NCBI GenBank assembly: GCA_003439945.1 | Contig: QVRM01005936.1 | Coordinates: 213,501-277,500 of the forward strand | Origin: Dermanyssus gallinae | Lineage: Eukaryota > Arthropoda > Arachnida > Mesostigmata > Dermanyssidae | Length of the DNA stretch: 64,000 nt | Direction: 5' to 3' | In this document: positions 55,908-64,000 of the stretch, piece after piece | Layout: the number at the start of each line of letters is the position of its first letter | Position numbering within the stretch: position 1 is the first letter of the stretch | Notes under the pieces: model-generated | What the model was told of the DNA's origin: nothing | The model's database searches: none | What the model saw: the letters and a program-made list of their open reading frames with translations, nothing else | Made by a program: the position numbers and the translations under genes

Positions 55908-55969
55908 CAAAGGCAGATCAAAATGTTCTGATACATGTTTATAGAGAGAGATAATTAATTAATTTTCTG

Positions 55970-56727
55970 ATGAAATTCAGGCGTGGAGGTCGATTGGCTG
56001 CCAGAGACGTTATACGTTGCTGCGGCCAACCATTGGAGTTTGTTAACTCTTTCCAGTATCTTGGGTTTCGGGTTCATTATACAGAAACGACGTTTACAGC
56101 GCATATTAACAAAACACTACGGAAGGCACTTGTGTCTCTTTACGGGAAAGTAGGCAATGTCCGAAGACTGTCCGTTTTCTCAGCAGTGAGGCTCTTCATG
56201 CTTAAGATTGTCCCGGGGCTGATGTATGGTCTTGACAGGGTATGAAGCCACCTCAAGCTGGCAAACTTTAACCAGCCTGAAAGGTATTTTTCATAATGCA
56301 TGAAGGGAGTACTTTGCTTGCCTATCCGAGCAAGGAGCCGGTTTGTGTATCTCATGTCAGGCTGTCCACCGGCTGTTGAAACAATCCGACTAAGGCTGAA
56401 GATGCCGCGTACAGTACCTTACAAATGTTTTATTTCGGAGTGGGAAGCTAAAGTCGCACAGGCCAGACGGGAGGTCGGTGGTTTGGACGTTTTCAATACC
56501 TTGCACCTTTGGTCTGGTCTTGCATGTGACAATCGCCACGTATACACCAGGTACATAGTGCATGGTTATCACTACCTGGTATGTTCAAACACAACGTTTC
56601 ACGAGGAGTACGAGCTGTGCACCTGCCGGTTCTGCCTGCAGAGGTGTGCCAAGTACCATGCAGTGGAGTGCAGCGTTGGACCGACAATCGTTGCACTACT
56701 TCTCTCGTCGGAAGCGAGAAGAAGATA
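55970..56727 (+). mobile_element. LINE RT thumb and C-terminus (family K, copy 3)
   Basis: Reads MKFRRGGRLAARDVIRCCGQ, PLEFVNSFQYLGFRVHY, then ARSRFVYLMSGCPPAVETIR and CTCRFCLQRCAKYHAVECSV, a C-terminal Cys/His finger. It ends at about 56,727. Two frames (55,970-56,245 and 56,300-56,728), each open for 90-140 codons, with a break between. The least damaged of three copies (others at 21,190 and 41,700). Confidence 0.8.
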
Positions 56728-59150
56728 AAGCTTCATGAAGATACATTTTGAAATGTATATTATACTCAATTTGAGTGAAATAAACATAATTGTAAATTGG
56801 TTGTTAATTAATTTTCCTATAATAGGATAAAGGAAGACATAGCTGAATTATGGAGTAATAGCAGGGGTTTTTTCTTAAACATTCATGTGCAGCTAATGTT
56901 TGTTCAATTATGGGCTCTACAACTATTTAATCTGAAAACTCTCGCCCACATGCAGGCGAAATAATAGTAATTTGCTTACTGCGGTCATACAATGCTAGGA
57001 TCAGCATATTTCCCCAAATCAGAATCAGCTCTTAAATATACTATGCGTGGAGATGGATTCAAAGTAGGTCTAAGCGGCAAGCACTCAAAGCCAAACGGCC
57101 TCAGATAAGACTCCGTGTAATCATTATTTCTTCATGTAAATGCAATAACGGCGTTTCGTGTGATAATCTTTTTTTCTGTGGTAATGTTCTAGTTTGCGCG
57201 TATGACAGATAGTCACATATATCTTAGTCACAGATAGCTTAGGCTAACGCTGTCCAGTGCAGCATTGTGACTGTGTATGTAGTTGCGCAATTTTAGCAAT
57301 GTTCTATGCTATATGTTATGACATGTCATGCGACGACAAACAAACACCTGTAGTTGACACACAGTCAGCGATGCCCTATGCCTTAGAATGTCTAGAATTT
57401 ACTTCTCAACGACGCCCGCCAACTGGCCATCGCCCTCTCCATCTGCATCGTCGCTGTTGTTGCTCTTGCTGAAATGATTGCACTTGCTACAGCTGTGGGT
57501 TGTGACAAAACCCATGTTCGTTGTAGCTTGTGACCAGAAAGCTGTGCATTTTGAGGCGGGGGGGGGGGGGCATTCGGCGCGACCCTCTCCCACTGCATCG
57601 ACACCGCGCAACGGTTGTTAGCCGTTAGAATGACAGGAAACACTTCAAGCGATGTCCTGGTCGACCATGGTACGTACCCACTGACCGACCGGTTGTCTAC
57701 TGTTGTTTTCGTGTTGGCAATTTTGGATTTCCGCTGGATTTCAGCTTAGAGCACCTCGGAGTTTGCGCGCAGACCACGTTCCATTTATCGCTTTTCCTGC
57801 TGAGCTCACGATTGTTGTCGTTAGCGGCTAAGCTAGCACATTGAACACATCCCACGGAGCCCCATAAGCTGCTGGCGGAAGCATCAAACTTACGTTTTAG
57901 ATTAGTTTATATATATATATAAGGTAATCTAAAAAGTACATCCGACGCCATGTTCGACAGGTGTCCAGTTGCATTGAAGGAGGTTCCTTCTTTGCCTCTT
58001 CCTTAGACACGTGAGACGTAAGATGTCGCGATGGCCTCCTTAGGGCCGTAACCGCGATTTTTCCACAAAAAACAATGGCCATTCTATGTATATGTATATG
58101 GGGGTAGGTGCCTAGTTGATCTACCGAATTACGCACCTCCATGGCATCCATATCATCAAACGCCAAATGCTAGCTGTGTCAGACTCGACGAACAGGAGGA
58201 CATATAAATGAAAGATGTTGATCAAAACAACCAGCAGCTGTATCATTCCGTTGTATCGACTGCCGAGGTGAAGCTTCTTGCTTAGCTCCACCGTCATCAA
58301 TCCAGAATCCTGATGAGGTCCGAGCGTTGTTTCAGCCGATGTCAGGAAAACCAAAGCAATATTTCTCCTGTCGACATGCAACTTTGCGAGTTGCCTTTTG
58401 GTGAGACCTTCTCTTGGAAGTTTTGCCCCAAAAGGCCGTTCAGCCAGTGTAGCCCAACGAATGCGTAGTAGAGTATTCGGGTGTGATTGAGGTTGCCTTT
58501 TCACACTAGTGCAAGCCATCGGCAGGCAGTGGTGATATTTGTGCGCGTTTAGATTTATTGTTTTCTCAACCTCGATTGGATTACGTTGGACCTCAAAGCC
58601 TGCAGAACGGCTACATGTTGTCCAAAGGGGATACGTATCTCCTAGAGTGCGCGCGCGAGAGAGAGTGAGAGAGAGTTTTCTTAATTCCCGTGTTCGTAAA
58701 GGGTAAGTTTAAACGGTTTGTGCCGCTATTTTGATCGTGTTTTTCCTTGCAGCGGTGCCTTGCTCGTCACAAATATATCCTAATAAAACTCTATAAAAAC
58801 GCTATCCATAAAGCCCCAAATAACCGTGCTCAAATGTTTTCCAACTAGACAGGTTGATTTCGATTACAAAATTTACTTGGCGTTCATACGGTCTAAGCCA
58901 CGTTATTCTAAGTTAGTGTCGTAGAACTTAACCGTACGGGTACTAGAGCATTAGAAATGTATATCAGGTGTTACTGGCAGCCTTACGTAGAATGTATTCC
59001 ATCCAGTAAAGATTCAATTAAGTTTCCCGTTAGTAAAACCCTGTCGGGAAAACCGCACTCCTTGGGCACTGCTAAGCCAATTGTATTTGAGTACTGTAGT
59101 GTCTACCATAACTGGCTAATCGTTGGAAAAAATATGCAATAGATGTGAGT

Positions 59151-59184
<34 letters not shown>

Positions 59185-59269
59185 TAAGTAACGAAAGCGC
59201 GCCATACGACCCTTATGTTCACATAATAGGGCTGAACAATAAACTTGTCTTTAATAAACAAGATCACCG
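56728..59269. other. Unassigned stretch
   Basis: Minus-strand frame 58,121-58,519 (132 codons) has a hydrophobic stretch MIQLLVVLINIFHLYVLLFV but no recognised family. G-run at about 57,558-57,570, GA repeats at about 58,655-58,675, (TA)n at 59,156-59,180. No gene can be supported. Confidence 0.4.
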
Positions 59270-59455
59270 AGCAAGACGGCTTAGTGGCAAAGCCTTTGCC
59301 TTGCATTCGGGAGGACTGGATTCGAGACCCAGACCGGTCACTCTTAAATTGGTTTGCATGGTTTCCAATTTAGACAAGTTAAATGCCGAAGTGGATTAAA
59401 ATTAGTCATGACATGAAAAACCCGTACACGGGCAATAAATAGCCTTAAAAAAATA
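59270..59455 (+). mobile_element. tRNA-derived SINE, family 2, best copy
   Basis: The head GACGGCTTAGTGGCAAAG contains an A-box-like TAGTGGCAAAG; GGATTCGAGACCC is the B box. The body reads AATTGGTTTGCATGGTTTCC and GTGGATTAAAATTAGTCATG, with an A-rich 3' end. Other copies: 4,700, 27,128 and 32,980 (all minus strand). Confidence 0.85.
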
Positions 59456-59649
59456 TTTTAATTTTAAAAAAAAAGATTTTATTATGAGTAAATTTTATAA
59501 ATAGCACGGAAATTGCACAAGACACTATCATAAGCTCACAACATAATCACAACGTTGCCTATGTTGCGCTCAATTTAATAGTGCACGTTCAGTAATACCA
59601 CGCCGTCGCAGCAAATCACACATAAAACACCACGTACATACACGTACAC

Positions 59650-59696
<47 letters not shown>

Positions 59697-61874
59697 ACAT
59701 TTAATCCAACGCCAACATCGTTTTCAATCATTCGTTTTAACGAGTGATTCAGATAAAAGGGTCCAACTCTTTTTGAGATGTAATTCTAGGTAGGCAGAAG
59801 CCGGTACGCTATAGTTCAACTGCTAGAGTCTTCTGTCACATAATATATGTGTATAATGTGATCATAATATACCGTGGCTTTGAAAATCGAAGAAATCAAT
59901 TAAGGCAAGCTAGGCGAGAACAACAAGGAAGTATTCGTAAGGTTGGGTGATTGCCAATTAATATCTGATTTAGTGATAACGTTATCAGTGTATATTAATG
60001 TTATTAATATGACGATGATGATGATGATGATGATTATTATTATTATTATTATTATTATTTTTAATTATTATTATTTATTTAATATGTCATAGAGCGATAC
60101 AGTTGTGAGGTGTGAATGTGTATCCTCATTATTATTATTATTATTATTATTATCATCATCCAGAATATCAATTACGAGCGAATGAGTTGGCTTCGGCAGC
60201 AAAAAATGAACAGCCACAATTTAACGATTGTCATTCGAATGATCTAGGGGCGAAAGAGCTCTATGGAAAAAAACGCAGCGAACACAAAACTACAATTTCT
60301 GTTAACGTCTACCAAATAGTTTAGAGACAAAAAACACAAATAAGTGGTTATCGGAACCGCGCGTAACGACTTCGTAGAACGTCTACGCCTGGTCGACGCG
60401 TTTAAAATAAAGTCGCATAATCGTTTTAACGAGACCAGCGCGCGCAGTTTCGATAGCAGAATTGCGCCAGCTGAGTGCGAATAAGCGGAATTTTTTTTGG
60501 TAAAGTCAAAGTCTTCCTGTGGCGACATACAAGCACAAATGTTGGCTGATCTGGTAATGACTGGATGCGTCGCGTTGTTGAATGCCGATCTACTCATTCT
60601 CTTTTAATATCGGTCAGGCGGAAAGAGAGACGCGCGCTGACCGTATCGGCAAACAAAGGACCCGCTCTCTATATACATCGCGAAGTAAAGGGTCGTGATT
60701 ACAATTTTGTCTGACGCTAAATTACAGTAATGGTCATCTGCACCTGCAATTTACTCAGGGTCACCATGTGTTTCAGCTCTTCTATAATTGACGTTACTTA
60801 TATATATATATATATACATGCAAGATGTTAGGTAAAATACAAAATTAATATACAATATACACACATACAATATGATATATGACCCGGCTAATCAGGCCAG
60901 TGATGTCAAATTTGAGCATTGCGGGGCGCAACATCTGTTGCATTGCTCATTATAATTTCTGCAGATTTATGTCTCATTTAGGAAGTGAGAGCCAATGTTT
61001 TTGTTGACATGCTGCGTGATAAAATATATGCACAGCAGATCGTACAATTATTGTCTTGGAAACACCTTTCTATTTGTTTAGGACCATGACACCCGTATCA
61101 AAGAAGCCTTCGCTTATGTCTGCTACCATGTTTATCTTCGTATTGTTTTAAAAATGTTAAGAATGCGTCTAAGTTTGGTTGAATTTGCACATTTTTAAAT
61201 ATACTTCATAAAAGTGTGTAGGTGTGCATCTATCGGCAAGGATTTGAATTCAAAGCGACTCCGGAAGAATGTAAACCCATTTCTCGCTTCAGAAATGCGG
61301 CTGCCTCGTTGCTGAATGCAATGAATGTTGTTGCCATGCCGAGCTGCCGCTGAAGCGCATCCTATGCACCTGGTATTGTCGCCTGAATTTCCCGTTGTTC
61401 GACAAATTCCCCCAAATTTTCATTCCACTGTTCCTCGCTTCTGTTTCGGCGGTGCCTCGAAGGTAAATGTCTTTCGTAAGAGGCAAGAGTCGCAAACGGT
61501 CACAGAGACGTTTTCGTGTGCTTTAGCAAGAGTTCAGCTGTATTGTTGGCACTGCTGGGCGTTACCCAGCTTGTTGTTCTTGGTTGCAGTTGTTTTGTTT
61601 GGTGGAAGCAGCGTGACGCAGAGCTGTCTCGCACTTGACTCCTAGTAGAAACGCCGTGCTGCCCGGCGAGTCGTCAGCCCTGACCACCACATCCGCGGCA
61701 TCATCTATGCGCGTGTAGACACAGATATGACAATAAACATCATCACGATGTCGCCAATTAGCAGCGTAATTTCAGCATATTAATCCTTCTTAGAGATGAG
61801 TTTGTCGTTGGCCCCCCTACACGATTAAGTGAATCGCGAAATTCTGACGACAGTTTTTTGTTCTCCAAGTCGTT
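59456..61874. other. Unassigned stretch with microsatellites
   Basis: (TA)n at about 59,653-59,695, GAT then ATT triplet runs at 60,010-60,060, ATT/ATC triplets at 60,124-60,160, (TA)n at 60,798-60,815. The plus-strand frame 61,325-61,645 (106 codons) is not recognised. Confidence 0.45.
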
Positions 61875-61888
61875 TATATATATATATA

Positions 61889-63227
61889 GGAAATATTGCG
61901 ATGATTTATTAATCAATTACACTACATTTACACACTCGGCAGTGCTCGCCTTAATAAAAATGGTGGTAAAAAATTGTCACGTGAAGTTAAGAATCAGCTG
62001 TCCGTGTCCTTGCTTGATGGCAGCCCCCGCTCTTATGGACTCGGTGCCAGCGGTATATCCTCAAGGTTCCTTGCAGTGTTAAGACGGTAAGATTGATAAG
62101 ATTCCTCTTCGTGACGCCGAGCCCCAAGAGCGTACTTGCATATTCGGAGTCCCATACACCACTCATAGAGATAGTGATGAATCCGAATCTGCAAGGTTTT
62201 TGCGGTTCGGGGAGCGCCTCTTAGGAACTCGACGTCATATTTGGTGATCTTGTCTTGGCGCGCCTTTGCCAGGTCCCTGTTCGGGCCGCAAACCTCGGCA
62301 TATAAAACCCAGACCTCGGTAGGTGTTGTTATTACGAGGTCGGGCTTTAGACCCGGTGCGCCCGGTCGACGGAATACTCGCTCACGAACCACCTCATGAC
62401 CCCTCTCGCGGAGAAGACGCGCCACGCGATCACAGACGTCGTCATGGGTCTTTATAGTTTGCTTGTGTGTTGTATCGCATATCTGAGCGACATGAGCCAA
62501 CGTCTCAGGCGCATGACACCCGTGCCTACAACGTTTGTTTTAGCCCGGGCGTCCCCTGGCCAATCTAGCACGCGTTGGTAGTGCGTTAATCCTGAGCTTT
62601 AGTAGGTTTAAATACTTCTTACCACATAGGTAGGGCATACTCTTAATCCAGTGATGTACAAAGGGCGTTTCGTGTGCTTTTTTAAAATGTGCCCCATCGA
62701 ACGTGTTGTGTAGTTGTTGAGACCAGTAATCGGTCTCTTGTGTAGCGGTCTCAATGGAGGTTCCCAAGCGCTCGCAAAGAAGTCTTGTTTTCGCAAGATC
62801 TTTTTTGAAGTGGTCGGTGGTTAGCATCCGTTGGACCCCAGTGTGCGTGGAGTGTTGTAGTGCTGTCAGGCGGGAGAGGCGGAGTCTGGGGATAAATGTT
62901 TGGAGGCAGGGGATGTCCAGACCGCCGTGTGCTGTGTGCGTGTACAGGTAGGCGTTTGGCACCAAGTTTTCGAGCTTAAGCCATTTCGACTTAACAGCCT
63001 TTCTGATCTCCTTATCTAGGTCGCTAAGGAGTACGTGAGATGGTCTGGGACCGGAGACCAGTTTATAGAAGAGGCGGGATATGCGAAAGTCTTTCAAAAA
63101 TATGAGTCTTTGGTGGGGTTTAAGGGGAGCTATCGTGAGTCTGTTGAGTAAATTAAGGAGTATATCCTTGGTGGAGTCAACTCTGCCATTGTTGTCAAAG
63201 TCGACTCCCAGATATCTCCATCGATCG

Positions 63228-63230
<3 letters not shown>
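61889..63230 (-). mobile_element. R2/R4-like LINE, 5'-truncated, bounded by (TA)n on both sides
   Basis: The minus strand runs from (TA)n at 63,231-63,275 into an RT C-terminus with no intervening bases and ends, after a 3' UTR of about 140 bp, at (TA)7 (61,875-61,888). The single encoded frame is open except for one TAA. Only the C-terminal third of the ORF is present. The restriction-like endonuclease assigns it to the R2/R4/NeSL group, not to AP-endonuclease LINEs. Poly(A) is absent. Confidence 0.85.
62033..63230 (-). pseudogene. R2/R4-like ORF C-terminus: RT thumb, CCHC finger, restriction-like endonuclease
   Basis: From the (TA)n edge the frame reads SDRWRYLGVDFDNNG (end of the RT palm), PLKPHQRLIFLKDFRISRLF and KWLKLENLVPNAYLYT with HGGLDIPCL (thumb), and LKLRINALPTRARLARGRPG. 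A TAA (62,540-62,542) is the only stop. In the same frame follow CRHGCHAPETLAHVAQIC, a C-x3-C-x7-H-x4-C finger as in R2-group proteins, and KPDLVITTPTEVWVLYAEVC, the PD-(x14)-E core of the restriction-like endonuclease that nicks the target, then KITKYD. About 400 codons survive with one nonsense change, so the copy is fairly young compared with most LINEs here. Confidence 0.85.

Positions 63231-63275
<45 letters not shown>
63231..63275. repeat. (TA)n at the 5' junction of the R2/R4-like element
   Basis: 45 bp of TA directly abutting the truncated coding frame. Confidence 0.95.
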
Positions 63276-63278
<3 letters not shown>

Positions 63279-64000
63279 ATTTCACTCTCTTTCCTAAACA
63301 AGACGTCCCCCCATTCCATTGGGAAGAATACTTAGTTTAACGAAATCTATGATCGCTCCAAGCCTGGCTTCAAAACTGTGTTTAAATTTGTGTGTATCTG
63401 CGAAACAACAAACCGCGTTTGTTTCAAATTTGAGATTCATAAAATGACAAAAAACGCATAATAACTTTTACTTAGACTCTTATTCCTTTACGCACGAAAA
63501 CCTGTCAAGTGGCAGTTAAAATATTGCAAGTTATTGACTCTAACTTCGCACTGCTGTTACTTAAAAAAAAAAAAAATTATTAAGGACATCCTGATTTATG
63601 GCAAATATGTGTTTAAAAGTACATAGTAGCAACAGTCGGTAACTTAACATCGTGTCAACCATCAAGTATGCATCAATGAGTTAAACCTGCATAAGCCCAT
63701 TGGTCCACCCGCCATGCAAACCATCACTTAATATAATCAGTACGAGTAACAGCCCTCGAACAAATAGTGCACTGACTCATTAGGTTGCTTGACATGGTAA
63801 GAATAGACTGAAATCCATACTTTTAAACTTGACTTCATACGGATTTGTGAGCTGGCCGAAAAAAGAGCCAACAGATGACAAAATATCGACAGAGATGACA
63901 AGTGAACATGAGCCGAAGGAAAACGAGCAACTCGTAAAGGCGATCATAGATAACCTTTTTTTTAAATTGACGCGACGCAAAGTGGTGTTTTGACAATCTG
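63276..64000. other. Right end of window, unassigned, with one possible exon
   Basis: A short A-run lies near 63,563. On the plus strand an ATG-less frame is open from 63,793 to a TGA at 63,991-63,993 (SYGFVSWPKKEPTDDKISTE, then EQLVKAIIDNLFFKLTRRKV). Its composition looks protein-like but no family or splice site is recognised. Confidence 0.3.

Noticed and set aside
58121..58519. 132-codon frame with a hydrophobic segment, considered as a membrane protein exon
   Set aside because: No recognised family, no clear splice sites, and length is not exceptional for this window.
59270..59345. Possible tRNA gene
   Set aside because: The same head occurs in four SINE copies with a common tRNA-unrelated body, so it is a SINE head.

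Overview
The window is eukaryotic (metazoan) nuclear DNA. Spliced coding fragments, mariner transposons, R1-like, CR1/Jockey-like and R2/R4-like LINEs, a Ty3/gypsy element, tRNA-derived SINEs and many long (TA)n microsatellites are all present. There is no operon structure, rRNA or CRISPR array. The transposon mix points to an arthropod. The LINE with an SGNH/GDSL-like ORF1 and its GDMNAH-type endonuclease relatives recall tick and mite elements, so a chelicerate is my best guess, not a demonstrated assignment. No complete host gene is visible.

The main architecture is an old direct tandem duplication. Segment A (about 345-19,240) and segment B (about 22,275-36,060) align in the same order with many substitutions and indels. 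Both carry (i) a 5' LINE fragment, (ii) two exons of a RING/RBR-type E3 ligase-like gene (minus strand), (iii) two exons of a gene with three CCHC zinc knuckles and an Asn-rich tail (minus strand), and (iv) a Pro-rich tandem-repeat sequence. A third, inverted piece of (iv) lies at 45,955-46,290. In both exon pairs the motif spanning the exon junction (the RING CxxHxxCxxC and the third CCHC knuckle) exists only after splicing at consensus GT-AG sites, which is good evidence for real ancestral introns. Each copy is damaged in a different way.

Later insertions differ between A and B, so each segment preserves pre-insertion sites for the other. A alone has mariner copy 1 (1,600-2,889), the SGNH LINE (about 5,868-10,360), a poly(A) SINE with a 15-bp target duplication (12,854-13,111) and the gypsy element (13,669-17,590). 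B alone has an 835-bp foldback element (30,448-31,285), mariner copy 2 (31,312-32,575) and two SINEs (32,668-32,858; about 32,980-33,175).

The region 36-64 kb is a transposon graveyard: a second mariner type (36,331-37,610), a CR1/Jockey-like LINE interrupted by a SINE (38,560-42,415), an inverted R1-like fragment (42,940-44,120), a LINE EN/RT scrap (45,390-45,925), R1-like remains (51,600-52,050 and 53,380-55,841), a LINE C-terminus (55,970-56,727), SINEs at 48,767 and 59,270, and an R2/R4-like C-terminus with a restriction-like endonuclease (61,889-63,230) bounded on both sides by (TA)n. (TA)n tracts repeatedly sit exactly at element boundaries. Open frames that consist of (TA)n or polyN/polyV shadows were left out.
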